64,000 bases of DNA from Lysobacteraceae bacterium (GCA_004143945.1 SEHB01000002.1:611300-675299), one strand, 5' to 3'. Positions 1-9,589 are shown, counted from the first letter of the stretch. Notes: generated by a model not told the origin, from the sequence alone. Program-made: numbers and translations.

Positions 1-693
1 AATCCGCGCGGCTACGTGCTGATGGTCGAGGGCGGCCGCATCGACCATGCGCATCATGCGGGCAACGCGTACCGCGCGCTCGACGAAACGATCGAATTCG
101 CCGAAGCGGTGCAGGCGGCGGTCGATGCGACCTCGGCCGACGACACGCTGATCCTCGTCACCGCCGACCACAGCCACACGCTGACGTTCGCGGGATACCC
201 CGCGCGCGGCAATCCGATCCTCGGCAAGGTCCGCGATGCGCACGGCGAACTCGCGCGCGACGCGACCGGCCTCCCTTACACGACGCTCGGCTATGCGAAC
301 GGACCCGGCCACGCGGGCGCATCGGACGTGCAGGGCGAAGGGCCCAAGCGCTACCCGCATGCACCCGGGCGCCAAGCCGCCGCGGCCGCCGGGCGCCCGG
401 ATCTCTCCGAAGTCGATACCGGCGATCCCGACTACCTGCAGGAGGCGACGATGCCGCTCGGGTCGGAAAGCCACGGCGGCGACGACGTCGCGGTCTATGC
501 GCGGGGTCCGGGCGCCGACGGCGTGCGCGGTTCGCTCGAGCAGAACGTGCTGTTCCACCTGCTGGTGCAAAGTGCGCCGGCGCTGCGCGCGGTGCTGTGC
601 GAACTCGACCGTTGCGATGCGGACGGCACGCCGGTGCGCCTGCCGGACCACGCCGCGTTGTTGCGGCGCGACGCGGGCACTGCCGCGCGCTGA
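1..693 (+). CDS. Alkaline phosphatase, C-terminal part (5' end outside window)
   Basis: The frame is open from base 1, so the gene starts upstream of the window. The visible 230 residues carry hallmarks of the PhoA-type alkaline phosphatase fold. EGGRIDHAHH near the left edge supplies the magnesium/zinc-binding Glu, Asp and His. TADHSHT at about residues 55-61 gives the Asp-His zinc pair, and SHGGDDVAVYARGPGA at about 157-172 gives the last zinc-binding His. The enzyme hydrolyses phosphate monoesters, normally in the periplasm; the signal peptide would lie outside the window. It is on the same strand as the formate dehydrogenase genes but about 90 bases upstream, and I see no functional link. 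Confidence 0.9.
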   Translation, partial: NPRGYVLMVEGGRIDHAHHAGNAYRALDETIEFAEAVQAAVDATSADDTLILVTADHSHTLTFAGYPARGNPILGKVRDAHGELARDATGLPYTTLGYANGPGHAGASDVQGEGPKRYPHAPGRQAAAAAGRPDLSEVDTGDPDYLQEATMPLGSESHGGDDVAVYARGPGADGVRGSLEQNVLFHLLVQSAPALRAVLCELDRCDADGTPVRLPDHAALLRRDAGTAAR

Positions 694-782
694 GCGGTTG
701 TCGGCACCCGCGCGCTGGTGCACAGTCGGGGCTTCGCGACGTAGACGCCGGCGACCCCGTCGCGGCGTGGAGGACCGTAGCC

Positions 783-1301
783 ATGAAGCCCGCGCAGGCG
801 TTGCCCGCGCCGCGCGCCGAGGCGCTGCCGGATGACCAGGCCGCCGCCGTGCGCGCGGCCTGCGCCGCACACCGCGAGCGTCCCGGCGCGTTGTTGCCGG
901 TGCTGCACGCGGTGCAGCACGCACTCGGCTGCGTGCCCGCCGCGGCGATCGCACTGGTCGCGCGCGAACTGAACCTGAGTCGCGCCGAGGTCCACGGCGT
1001 GGCGAGTTTCTACCCTCACTTCCGCGAGGCGCCGCCGGGTCGGCACGTGGTGCGCATCTGCCGCGCGGAAGCGTGCCAGGCGCGCGGCGCGCGCGCGCTC
1101 GAGGTGCACGCGCAGCAGGTGCTCGGCATCGGCTTCGGCGCGACCAGCGCCGATGGCGCGGTCACGCTCGAGGCCGCCTACTGCCTCGGCAACTGCGGCT
1201 GCGGCCCGGCCCTCCTCGTCGACGACGACGAGCTGCACGCGAACGTGACGCCCGCGCGCTTCGACGCATTGCTCGCGCACTGGCGCCGGGGCGCGACGTG
1301 A
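783..1301 (+). CDS. fdsG: NAD-dependent formate dehydrogenase gamma subunit (NuoE-like)
   Basis: A 172-residue protein of the NuoE / 24-kDa thioredoxin-like [2Fe-2S] family. Cys93, Cys98, Cys134 and Cys138 make the expected C-x4-C ... C-x3-C cluster ligand pattern. In soluble formate dehydrogenases this subunit relays electrons between the molybdenum subunit and the flavin/NAD subunit. The ATG at 783 was chosen because GGAGG lies about eight bases upstream and homology begins shortly after it; the frame stays open further upstream without family sequence. Its TGA overlaps the GTG start of fdsB (GTGA), so the two are probably translationally coupled. The order fdsG-fdsB-fdsA-fdhD-fdsD matches known fds operons. 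Confidence 0.92.
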   Translation: MKPAQALPAPRAEALPDDQAAAVRAACAAHRERPGALLPVLHAVQHALGCVPAAAIALVARELNLSRAEVHGVASFYPHFREAPPGRHVVRICRAEACQARGARALEVHAQQVLGIGFGATSADGAVTLEAAYCLGNCGCGPALLVDDDELHANVTPARFDALLAHWRRGAT

Positions 1302-2857
1302 AGGTCTACGTGCCGCGCGACGCGACCGCGCTCTCGCTCGGGGCGGATGCGGTCGCGCGCGCGATCGCCGCGCGCGCGGAAGCGCAGGGTGCGTCCGTGC
1401 AGGTCGTGCGCATTGGTTCGCGCGGGATGTTCTGGCTCGAGCCTCTGGTCGAAGTCGAAACACCGCGCGGGCGCATCGCGTACGGGCCGGTATCGGCGGC
1501 CGACGTGCACGGATTGTTCGAGGCGGAGTTCCTGCACGGGGGCGACCATGCATTGCGCCAGGGCCCGGTCGAGGACATCCCGTGGTTCGGGCGCCAGCAG
1601 CGACTGTGCTTCGCGCGCGTCGGCGTCGTCGATCCGCTCGACGTCGCGGACTACCTTGCGCACGACGGCTACGCGGGCCTGCGCAACGCGCTCGCGATGG
1701 CGCCGGCCGACATCGTCGCGTCGGTGACCGACTCCGGGCTGCGCGGCCGCGGCGGCGCGGCGTTCCCGACCGGCATCAAGTGGAAGACCGTCCTCGACGC
1801 TTCCGCTTCCTGCTCGTCCGAATCCGGAATCCCGAATCCCCGATCCCTGCCCCTGATCGTCTGCAACGCGGACGAAGGCGACTCGGGCACGTTCTCCGAT
1901 CGCATGCTCATGGAAGGCGATCCGTTCTGCCTGATCGAGGGCATGACGATCGCCGCGCTCGCGGTCGGCGCAGAGCAGGGTTATGTCTACCTGCGCAGCG
2001 AATACCCGCATGCGCACCGCGCGCTCGAGGCCGCGATCGCGAACGCACGCGCGACCGGCTGGCTCGGCGACGACGTCGCGCGAAGCGGGCGCCGCTTCGA
2101 CATCGAGGTGCGGCTCGGCGCGGGCGCCTACATCTGCGGCGAGGAAACCGCGCTGCTCGAGAGTCTCGAGGGGCGCCGCGGCCAGGTGCGCGCCAAGCCC
2201 CCGCTGCCCGCGATCAAGGGCTTGTTCGGGCGACCGACGATCGTCAACAACGTGATCACGTTCGCCTCGGTGCCGCTGGTGCTCGCGCGCGGCGCCGCGA
2301 CCTACCGCGACTACGGCAGCGGCCGCTCGCGCGGCACGCTGCCGCTGCAACTGGCGGGCAATCTCAGGCGCACCGGCCTCGTCGAACTCGCGTTCGGCGC
2401 GACGCTGCGCGAACTCCTGTACGACTTCGGCGGCGGATCGGCGAGCGGCCGGCCTTTGCGCACGGTGCAGGTCGGTGGTCCGCTCGGCGCCTACCTCCCC
2501 GAGTCGCTGTTCGACACGCCGCTCGACTACGAGGCGTTCGCGGCGGCCGGCGCGATGCTCGGGCATGGCGGCATCGTCGCGTTCGACGACAGCGTGGACC
2601 TGTTCGAGCAGGCGCGCTATGCGATGGCGTTCTGCGCGATCGAATCCTGCGGCAAGTGCACGCCGTGCCGGATCGGCTCGACGCGCGGCGTCGAAGTGCT
2701 CGACCGCGTGCGCGCAGGCGTCGAGCGCGAACGCAACCTCGCGCTGCTCGCGGACCTCTGCGACACGATGCGCCACGCCTCGCTGTGCGCGCTCGGCGGC
2801 CTCACGCCGGACCCGGTGCAGAGCGCGTTGCGGCATTTCCCGGAGGATTTCGCATGA
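1298..2857 (+). CDS. fdsB: NAD-dependent formate dehydrogenase beta subunit (NuoF-like)
   Basis: 519 residues: an N-terminal thioredoxin-like stretch (about 1-100) followed by the NuoF-type FMN/NAD-binding and 4Fe-4S domain. RGRGGAAFPTGIKWK (149-163) and GAYICGEETALLES (from about 276) are flavin/NADH-site motifs; ESCGKCTPCRIG (from about 449) holds the [4Fe-4S] cysteines. It passes electrons from formate to NAD+. The start is GTG inside the fdsG stop. Oddity: about 17 extra residues (167-185, containing ESGIPNPRS) lie between KWKTV and the conserved IVCNADEGDSGTF, where relatives have a short linker. This segment is encoded by GAATCCC-type repeat DNA. The frame is preserved, so the protein may still work. 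Confidence 0.92.
   Translation: MKVYVPRDATALSLGADAVARAIAARAEAQGASVQVVRIGSRGMFWLEPLVEVETPRGRIAYGPVSAADVHGLFEAEFLHGGDHALRQGPVEDIPWFGRQQRLCFARVGVVDPLDVADYLAHDGYAGLRNALAMAPADIVASVTDSGLRGRGGAAFPTGIKWKTVLDASASCSSESGIPNPRSLPLIVCNADEGDSGTFSDRMLMEGDPFCLIEGMTIAALAVGAEQGYVYLRSEYPHAHRALEAAIANARATGWLGDDVARSGRRFDIEVRLGAGAYICGEETALLESLEGRRGQVRAKPPLPAIKGLFGRPTIVNNVITFASVPLVLARGAATYRDYGSGRSRGTLPLQLAGNLRRTGLVELAFGATLRELLYDFGGGSASGRPLRTVQVGGPLGAYLPESLFDTPLDYEAFAAAGAMLGHGGIVAFDDSVDLFEQARYAMAFCAIESCGKCTPCRIGSTRGVEVLDRVRAGVERERNLALLADLCDTMRHASLCALGGLTPDPVQSALRHFPEDFA
1799..1853 (+). repeat. GAATCCC-type heptamer repeat inserted in frame in fdsB
   Basis: Bases 1820-1840 read GAATCCG-GAATCCC-GAATCCC, followed by a degenerate CGATCCC. 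The surrounding ~54 bases encode residues absent from the usual NuoF-like linker. The same heptamer forms a perfect eight-copy array at 21890-21945, so this looks like the same repeat family inside a gene. The exact insertion edges are estimated from family knowledge, not from an alignment. Confidence 0.7.
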
Positions 2858-2901
2858 TGCGCATGCACGCGATCCGCCACGCCCGGAGGTCGGGATAGGC
2901 C

Positions 2902-5808
2902 ATGCTCTCGATTGCGGAAACCGATTACGGGACACCGGCAGCGCGCACGTCCGCGCGCGTCACGCTCGAGATCGACGGGCGCGCCGTCGAGGTGCCGGCC
3001 GGCACCTCGGTGCTGCGCGCTGCGGCCGAAGCGGGCATCGACATCCCGCGCCTGTGCGCGACCGACCTGCTCGATGCGTTCGGCTCATGTCGCGTCTGCC
3101 TCGTCGAGATCGAGGGGCGCAAGGGGTTCCCGGCCTCGTGCACGACGCCGGTCGCCGACGGCATGCGCGTCGCGACGCGCGGCGCACGGCTCGATGCGCT
3201 GCGCCGCGGCGTGCTCGAGCTCTACCTCTCCGACCATCCGCTCGACGCCGACGCGGCCGCCGCGGGATTGCACAGCGAGCTCGCGAGCACGGTCGACGCG
3301 GTCGGCGTGCCCGAGGTACGCTACGCGCGCGCCGGCGCGAACCACGTCCATGCACGCCTCGCCGACGGCACCGCGAACCCGCGTTTCCGCGCACCGGATG
3401 CGTCCAATCCGTATTTCCGCTTCGACCCGGCCGCGTGCATCGTGTGCTCGCGCTGCGTGCGCGCCTGCGACGAGCGCCAGGGCACCCTCGCGCTCGCGAT
3501 CGAGGGTCGCGGCTTCGACTCGATCGTCGTCGCGAGCCAGGACGAGGCGTTCATCGCGTCCGAATGCGTGTCCTGCGGTGCCTGCGTGCAGGCTTGCCCG
3601 ACCAGTGCGCTGCTCGAAACCTCGCTGCTCGAGCACGGCCAGGCGACGTCGAGCACGGTGACGACCTGCGCCTACTGCGGCGTCGGCTGCTCGTTCCGCG
3701 CCGAGATGAAGGGCGCGACGCTGGTGCGCATGGTGCCGGACAAGGACGGCAAGGCCAACCACGGCCATTCCTGCGTCAAGGGCCGCTTCGCGACCGGCTA
3801 CGCGACGCATCCAGAGCGCATCCTCGAACCGATGCTGCGAGAACGCATCTCCGATCCGTGGCGCGTGGTCTCGTGGGACGAGGCGATCGCGCATGTCGCG
3901 TCCGAGTTCCGCCGCATCCAGGCCGCGCACGGTCGCGACGCGGTCGGCGGCATCACGTCCTCGCGTTGCACCAACGAGGAAACCTGGCTCGTGCAGAAGC
4001 TCGTGCGCGCGGCGTTCGGCAACAACAACGTCGACACCTGCGCGCGCGTGTGCCATTCGCCGACCGGTTATGGCCTCAAGAACACGCTCGGCGAATCGGC
4101 CGGCACGCAGACATTCGACTCGGTCATGCAGGCCGACGTGATCGTCGTGATCGGCGCGAACCCGACCGACGCGCACCCGGTGTTCGCCTCGCAGATGAAG
4201 CGGCGCCTGCGCCAGGACGAAGGGCGCGGCCGCGCGCGGCTGATCGTCGCCGACCCGCGCCGGATCGACCTCGTGCGTACGCCGCATGTCGAGGCGGATT
4301 TCCACCTCGCCTTGCGCCCGGGCACCAACGTCGCGTTGCTGAACGCCCTCGCGCACGTGGTCGTGACCGAGGGCCTCGTCGACGAGGCCTTCGTGCGCGA
4401 GCGCTGCGAACCCGACGCGTTCGCGCGCTGGCGCGCGTTCGTCGCCGAGCCCCGCAACGCGCCCGAGGCGCTCGAAGCCGAACTGGGCGTGCCGGCCGCG
4501 GACCTGCGCGCGGCTGCGCGGCTTTACGCGGGCGCGCCGAACGCGGCGATCTACTACGGCCTCGGCGTGACCGAGCACGCGCAGGGCTCGACCGCGGTGA
4601 TGGCGATCGCGAACCTCGCGATGGCGACCGGCAACCTCGGCCGCGAAGGCGTCGGCGTCAATCCGCTGCGCGGGCAGAACAACGTGCAGGGCTCGTGCGA
4701 CATGGGTTCGTTCCCGCACGAGTTCAGCGGCTACCGCCACGTGTCCGACGACGCGGTGCGCGCGATGTTCGAACGGGACTGGGGCGTGGCGCTGCAGTCC
4801 GAGCCCGGCCTGCGCATCCCGAACATGTTCGAGGCCGCGCTCGACGGCGTGTTCCGCGCGCTCTACATCGAGGGCGAGGACATCGCGCAGTCCGATCCGA
4901 ACACGCAGCACGTGACCGCCGCGCTGTCGGCGATGGAATGCGTCGTCGTGCAGGACCTGTTCCTCAACGAGACCGCGAAGTTCGCGCACGTGTTCCTGCC
5001 CGGGTGCACGTTCCTCGAGAAGGACGGCACCTTCACGAATGCCGAGCGCCGCATCTCGCGCGTGCGAAAGGTGATGGAACCGCGCAACGGACTCGCCGAC
5101 TGGGAGATCACGCAGCGGCTCGCGAACGCGCTCGGCTACCCGATGCACTACGCGCATCCGTCCGAGATCATGGACGAGATCGCGCGGCTCACGCCGACGT
5201 TCGAAGGCGTCAGCTTCGCGCGCATCGACGAACTCGGCAGCCTCCAGTGGCCGTGCAACGCCGCGCAGCCCGCGGGCACGCCGACGATGCACGTCGGCGA
5301 GTTCGTGCGCGGCAAGGGCCGTTTCCTCGTGACCAAGTACGTGCCGACCTCGGAGAAGGTCAATGCGCGCCATCCGCTGATCCTGACCACGGGCCGCATC
5401 CTGAGCCAGTACAACGTCGGCGCGCAGACGCGCCGCACGCCGAACACGCTCTGGCACGACGAGGACCGCCTCGAGATCCATCCGCACGACGCCGAGTCGC
5501 GCGGCATCGCCGAGGGCGACTGGGTCGGCATCGCGAGCCGCGCGGGCGAAACCGTGCTGCGCGCGCGCATCAGCGAGCGCATGCAGCCGGGCGTGGTCTA
5601 CACGACGTTCCATTTCCCTGGCTCGGGCGCGAACGTGATCACGACCGAGAACTCCGACTGGGCCACCAACTGTCCCGAATACAAGGTCACCGCGGTCGAG
5701 GTCGTGCGCGTGGCCCAACCATCCGAATGGCAGCGGCGCTTCCATGCGAGCGACCGCCGCCAGCGCGCGCTACTGCCGGACGCGGGCGATGCACGCGCGC
5801 GCGACTGA
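2902..5808 (+). CDS. fdsA: NAD-dependent formate dehydrogenase alpha subunit, molybdenum catalytic
   Basis: 968 residues. An N-terminal [2Fe-2S] ferredoxin domain (Cys52, 63, 66, 80) is followed by two 4Fe-4S motifs (CIVCSRCVRAC from 180, CVSCGACVQAC from about 222). The bis-molybdopterin guanine dinucleotide domain follows, with its own [4Fe-4S] motif (CAYCGVGC from about 256). Cys384-His385 in ARVCHSP are the expected molybdenum ligand and active-site histidine; Cys is used, not selenocysteine. The enzyme oxidises formate to CO2 (reversibly in relatives) in the cytoplasm with FdsB and FdsG. The ATG at 2902 has GGAGG upstream. The 3' end overlaps fdhD by 20 bases. Confidence 0.95.
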   Translation: MLSIAETDYGTPAARTSARVTLEIDGRAVEVPAGTSVLRAAAEAGIDIPRLCATDLLDAFGSCRVCLVEIEGRKGFPASCTTPVADGMRVATRGARLDALRRGVLELYLSDHPLDADAAAAGLHSELASTVDAVGVPEVRYARAGANHVHARLADGTANPRFRAPDASNPYFRFDPAACIVCSRCVRACDERQGTLALAIEGRGFDSIVVASQDEAFIASECVSCGACVQACPTSALLETSLLEHGQATSSTVTTCAYCGVGCSFRAEMKGATLVRMVPDKDGKANHGHSCVKGRFATGYATHPERILEPMLRERISDPWRVVSWDEAIAHVASEFRRIQAAHGRDAVGGITSSRCTNEETWLVQKLVRAAFGNNNVDTCARVCHSPTGYGLKNTLGESAGTQTFDSVMQADVIVVIGANPTDAHPVFASQMKRRLRQDEGRGRARLIVADPRRIDLVRTPHVEADFHLALRPGTNVALLNALAHVVVTEGLVDEAFVRERCEPDAFARWRAFVAEPRNAPEALEAELGVPAADLRAAARLYAGAPNAAIYYGLGVTEHAQGSTAVMAIANLAMATGNLGREGVGVNPLRGQNNVQGSCDMGSFPHEFSGYRHVSDDAVRAMFERDWGVALQSEPGLRIPNMFEAALDGVFRALYIEGEDIAQSDPNTQHVTAALSAMECVVVQDLFLNETAKFAHVFLPGCTFLEKDGTFTNAERRISRVRKVMEPRNGLADWEITQRLANALGYPMHYAHPSEIMDEIARLTPTFEGVSFARIDELGSLQWPCNAAQPAGTPTMHVGEFVRGKGRFLVTKYVPTSEKVNARHPLILTTGRILSQYNVGAQTRRTPNTLWHDEDRLEIHPHDAESRGIAEGDWVGIASRAGETVLRARISERMQPGVVYTTFHFPGSGANVITTENSDWATNCPEYKVTAVEVVRVAQPSEWQRRFHASDRRQRALLPDAGDARARD

Positions 5809-6625
5809 TCCGGCGGCGCCGGACGGCAGCGTGCTGCGCGAAGTGCGGCGCTGGCGCGACGGGCGCGTCACGCTCGAGCAGGACTGCGTGGCCGAAGAGG
5901 TGCCGGTCGCGCTCGTCTACAACGACGCGCCGCACGTCGTGATGATGGCGACGCCGCGTGACCTCGACGAGCTCGCGCTCGGCTTCTCGCTGAGCGAGGC
6001 GGTGGTGGGGCGCGTCGACGAAGTCGAGGTGCTCGATCGCCGGCAGCTGCTCGAAGGCATCGAGGTGCGCCTGCGGATCCCGCCCGCGCGCGCGGTCGCG
6101 CTGGCGCAGCGGCGGCGCAACCTCTCCGGCCGCAGCGGCTGCGGACTCTGCGGCGTCGAGGCGCTCGAGGACGCGCTGCGCCAGCCGGCGCCGGTCGCGG
6201 GCGGGCCGCGCATCGATGCCGCGATCCTGCAGCGCGCGCTCGCGGCGCTCGCACGCGGGCAGCCGCTCAACGCCGCGACCGGCGCGACGCACGCGGCTGC
6301 GTGGGCGCACGCGGACGGCAGCATCGAGCTGCTGCGCGAGGACGTCGGTCGCCACAATGCGCTGGACAAGCTGATCGGCGCACTCGCGCTCGCGGGCAGC
6401 GATCTCGAGGCGGGTTTCCTCGTCGTGACGAGTCGCGCGAGCAGCGAGATGGTGCAGAAGGCCGCGACCTTGCGCATCACCCTGCTCGCGGCGATCTCCG
6501 CACCGACCGCGCTCGCGATCCAGCTTGCGGGCAGCAGCGGGCTGACCCTGGTCGGCTTCGCACGGCCCGGCACCCACGTGGTCTACGCCCATGCGTGGCG
6601 CATCGCCGACGAGGTGCGCGCGTGA
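5789..6625 (+). CDS. fdhD: Formate dehydrogenase accessory sulfurtransferase FdhD
   Basis: 278 residues of the FdhD/FdsC family, which delivers sulfur to (and protects) the molybdenum cofactor before insertion into formate dehydrogenase. The functional Cys pair is present as C118-G-L-C121 in SGCGLCG. VGRHNALDKL and VTSRASSEMVQKA are conserved family blocks. The ATG at 5789, inside the end of fdsA, was preferred over one at 5744: the added residues look like read-through of fdsA sequence, and overlap starts are the rule in this operon. The TGA overlaps the GTG start of fdsD (GTGA). Confidence 0.93.
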   Translation: MHARATDPAAPDGSVLREVRRWRDGRVTLEQDCVAEEVPVALVYNDAPHVVMMATPRDLDELALGFSLSEAVVGRVDEVEVLDRRQLLEGIEVRLRIPPARAVALAQRRRNLSGRSGCGLCGVEALEDALRQPAPVAGGPRIDAAILQRALAALARGQPLNAATGATHAAAWAHADGSIELLREDVGRHNALDKLIGALALAGSDLEAGFLVVTSRASSEMVQKAATLRITLLAAISAPTALAIQLAGSSGLTLVGFARPGTHVVYAHAWRIADEVRA

Positions 6626-6852
6626 ACGTTCATTACCTCGTGAACATGGCCAACGACATCGCCGCGTTCTTCGCGAGCGAACCCGATCGCGAGGTCGCGA
6701 TCGACGCGATCGCGACGCACCTGCGCCGCTACTGGGCGCCACGCATGCGCGCTCAGCTGCGCGCCCACGCCGAGGGCGGAGGCGAAGGCCTCGGCGATCT
6801 CGCGCTCGCCGCGGCGTCGCGCCTCGCGCCCGCGAACCAGCGGAACGACTGA
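6622..6852 (+). CDS. fdsD: Formate dehydrogenase delta subunit
   Basis: A 76-residue protein matching the small FdsD family. The pattern LVNMANDIAAFF ... DREVAIDAIATHLRRYW ... PRMRAQL is the family signature. In characterised fds operons it is needed for a stable, active complex, though it carries no cofactor. The GTG start at 6622 overlaps the fdhD stop and gives the usual family length; upstream extension would run into fdhD. It is the last gene of the operon. No rho-independent terminator is obvious; repeat DNA follows. Confidence 0.88.
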   Translation: MNVHYLVNMANDIAAFFASEPDREVAIDAIATHLRRYWAPRMRAQLRAHAEGGGEGLGDLALAAASRLAPANQRND

Positions 6853-7056
<204 letters not shown>

Positions 7057-7947
7057 TCAAGGAACCTGCGCGAACGAGCAGAGGTTGTTCCAGATCTGCG
7101 CGAGATGGGTCTGGGTGTAGCTGTGCCCGCCGACGAACCAGCGCACGAACAATGTCTCGCGATCGCGCCAGCCGCCGGCGCGGAATCGGTCGGGGTCGCC
7201 GTCCGCGGTGTAGGGCGGCTGCATCAGCGGATCGCTGGTGCCGATGTGGATGTCGACCGGGATCTTCGGCTGCGTGCCGGCGAGGAGTGCCGCGCAGGCC
7301 GGTGGCCACGAGCCGTCGTCGGTGCACGCGAACATCTCGAGCGAACCTGCGCTGGTGCCATAGGCCGCGAACAGGTCAGTGTTGCCGAGCGCGAGCGCGT
7401 GTCCGAAATGCGCACCCGCCGAGAAGCCCCAGAGGTACACGCGACTCGTCTCCACGTTGTAGCGCGCGAGCGTGTCGTCGAGTGCGGCGCCGATCTCGGT
7501 GAGGTCGCCGCTCGCGCCCCAGCCGCCGTCGGACGCGGTGCCGACCGGCGCGAGCACGATGAAGCCCGCCGCATCGGCGCGCGCAGACCAGTCGTCGCGC
7601 ACCTGCTGCGCGTACGCCGCCATGCTCGCCGGCGGCGCCGAGCCGCGCAGCGCGAGCAGCAAGGGCGAGCTCTGCGTGGGCAAATAACCCGGTGGCACGT
7701 GCAGGTAGAACGTGCGATTGCCGAGCCCGGGCACGCTGATCGTGCGCGTGACATTGCCCGGGAAGTCGCCGCCGCTGCCGTTGCTCGGTGCGTGCGGAAC
7801 CGCTTCGCCGGCTTCGAATCCGCTGCCAAACAGGCCGTTCGACTCGGGGCACAGGGAGCCGGGCAGCCTCACCGTCCCTGCGACGGCGATCGCGGGCAGA
7901 AGCAGCAGGCAAAGCAGGGCCGGGGCCAGGCGGGGACGGGCGTGCAT
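7057..7947 (-). CDS. Secreted PHB-depolymerase/feruloyl-esterase-like alpha/beta hydrolase
   Basis: 296 residues with a signal peptide (hydrophobic run LLCLLLLPAIAVAG). The nucleophile elbow is GFSAG with Ser176; an Asp in GTSDPLM and a His in GGHSYTQTH are plausible partners of a catalytic triad. The closest family by eye is the LpqC / poly(3-hydroxybutyrate) depolymerase-like esterases; the true substrate is unknown. The ATG at 7947 was preferred to one at 7971 because it begins directly with a good signal peptide. Shortly after the signal sequence is NGLFGSGFEAGEA, which resembles the C-terminal tag of seven other exported proteins here but sits at the other end of the chain. Confidence 0.8.
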   Translation of the reverse strand: MHARPRLAPALLCLLLLPAIAVAGTVRLPGSLCPESNGLFGSGFEAGEAVPHAPSNGSGGDFPGNVTRTISVPGLGNRTFYLHVPPGYLPTQSSPLLLALRGSAPPASMAAYAQQVRDDWSARADAAGFIVLAPVGTASDGGWGASGDLTEIGAALDDTLARYNVETSRVYLWGFSAGAHFGHALALGNTDLFAAYGTSAGSLEMFACTDDGSWPPACAALLAGTQPKIPVDIHIGTSDPLMQPPYTADGDPDRFRAGGWRDRETLFVRWFVGGHSYTQTHLAQIWNNLCSFAQVP

Positions 7948-8178
7948 CCGGCCATCTTCCGGGACGCGCATGAACCGCGTCCGTCGAGGCGTCGGCAGAT
8001 TCCGACGGCGCCCGGCGCCCGTTGCGTACGCATGCGTACGCTCGCAGCTCCGGGCGGGCCACCGTACGGTGCCGTTTGCGGCAGCGCACGATGGCAACTT
8101 CGCGGAACTTGAAGCTAAGATCGTCACCAGATCGTTACGATCCCGCAAAAAAACCGTTTCGCCAAAGGAGCGCTCCAC

Positions 8179-9513
8179 ATGTTGCGTACTTCCCGTCGTT
8201 CCTGGTCCGCGCCCGCGCTGGCCGCGCTCCCGCTGGCCCTGGCCGCCGCGCTCGCCGGCCATGAGGCACACGCCGCGGGCTTCCAGCTCAAGGAAAACAG
8301 CGTGCAGGGCCTCGGTCGCGCCTACGCAGGCAGCGCCGCGGCGCCCGAGGACTGCTCCGCCGTGGTCAACAATCCGGCCGCGCTCGGCGAGCTCGGCGAC
8401 AAGAGTTGCCTGCAGGCCGACCTCAACGTCATCAATTTCAAGACCGAATTCAAGGGCGGCGGCACCGACTTCCTCGGCAGGCCGCTGACCGGTGGCGACG
8501 GCGGCGATGGTGGCCTCACCAAGCCGGTGCCGGCGGCGTACTACGCGCGTTCCGTCAACGACCAGTTCGCGATCGGCTTCGGGCTCGGCGCACCGTTCGG
8601 CTTCCAGACCGAATACAAGGATGCGTGGGTCGGCCGCTACGAGGCGCTGCTGTCCAAGGTCGAGTCGATCGACCTCACGTTCGCGGGCTCGTTCCGCATC
8701 AACGACCAGTTCTCGATCGGCGCCAACGTGTTCGCGCAGCACACCAGCGCCGAACTCACGCAGGCGATCGACTTCGGCACGATCCTCGCGGGCCCGACCA
8801 ACGGCGCGGTGCTGCCGCAGGAAGCCGACGGCTTCGGCGGCCTCGAGGGCGACGACTGGGGCTACGGCTTCGGTCTCGGCCTGCTCTGGAAGCCGACAGC
8901 TGCCGATCGCATCGGCTTCAACTACCATTCCGAGGTCAAGCACACGCTCGAAGGCGACGGCACCTTCCTCGTCCCGTCGAACATCCTGCCGCTGCTCAAT
9001 GGCGCGTTCGTCAACACCGGCGGCAAGGCGGACTTCGACACGCCGTGGTACGTGACGGCGAGCTGGTGGCATGACGTCAACGACCGTTTCAGCTTCGGCG
9101 TCGACCTGAGCTACACCAACTGGTCGAGCCTCGAACAGCTCGTCGTCGACTACGAAAACCCGGTGCAGCCCGACTCGATCGCGGAGTTCCAGTGGAACAA
9201 CACCTGGTTCTACTCGATCGGCGGTGACTACCGCCTCGACGACCGCTGGACCGTGCGTGCGGGCATCGCCTACGACGAGACCCCGACCCACGACGGCACG
9301 CGCACGCCACGCGTGCCCGACGGCAACCGCACCTGGTTGGCGATCGGTGCGAGCTACCAGTACAGCGAGCAGATGCGCATCGACGCGGGCTACGTGCGCC
9401 TGGTCGTCGACGATGGCGACATCGACCACACCTCGGCCACCTTCAGCAACCTCGAGGGCCACTTCGAGAGCTCGGGCAACGTGTTCGGCATCTCGGGCCA
9501 GTACCGCTTCTGA
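8179..9513 (+). CDS. FadL/OmpP1-family outer membrane transporter
   Basis: 444 residues. The signal peptide is followed at about residue 33 by AGFQLKENSVQGLGRAYAG, the N-terminal pattern of FadL-family barrels, then a VVNNPAAL block. These proteins form 14-strand outer membrane barrels that take up long-chain fatty acids or other hydrophobic compounds. The protein ends in aromatic Phe (SGQYRF), as expected for barrel assembly. AAAGGAG stands just upstream of the ATG at 8179. A strong rho-independent terminator follows, so this is probably a monocistronic gene. The substrate cannot be told from sequence. Confidence 0.88.
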   Translation: MLRTSRRSWSAPALAALPLALAAALAGHEAHAAGFQLKENSVQGLGRAYAGSAAAPEDCSAVVNNPAALGELGDKSCLQADLNVINFKTEFKGGGTDFLGRPLTGGDGGDGGLTKPVPAAYYARSVNDQFAIGFGLGAPFGFQTEYKDAWVGRYEALLSKVESIDLTFAGSFRINDQFSIGANVFAQHTSAELTQAIDFGTILAGPTNGAVLPQEADGFGGLEGDDWGYGFGLGLLWKPTAADRIGFNYHSEVKHTLEGDGTFLVPSNILPLLNGAFVNTGGKADFDTPWYVTASWWHDVNDRFSFGVDLSYTNWSSLEQLVVDYENPVQPDSIAEFQWNNTWFYSIGGDYRLDDRWTVRAGIAYDETPTHDGTRTPRVPDGNRTWLAIGASYQYSEQMRIDAGYVRLVVDDGDIDHTSATFSNLEGHFESSGNVFGISGQYRF

Positions 9514-9537
9514 TCCACGCGCTTCTGGGGAGGAGCG

Positions 9538-9566
9538 GCGGGCGCCTTCGGGCGCCCGCTTTTTTT
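9538..9566 (+). terminator. Rho-independent terminator after the FadL-like gene
   Basis: A perfect 9-bp stem (GCGGGCGCC / GGCGCCCGC) with a TTCG tetraloop is followed by seven T residues, 25 bases after the stop codon. Confidence 0.93.
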
Positions 9567-9589
9567 ACGCCCCCGCCAGCGGGCGGTCC

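Noticed and set aside
3085..5745. 886-codon minus-strand frame opposite fdsA
   Set aside because: Shadow of the FdsA coding sequence; His/Arg/Ala-rich without motifs.
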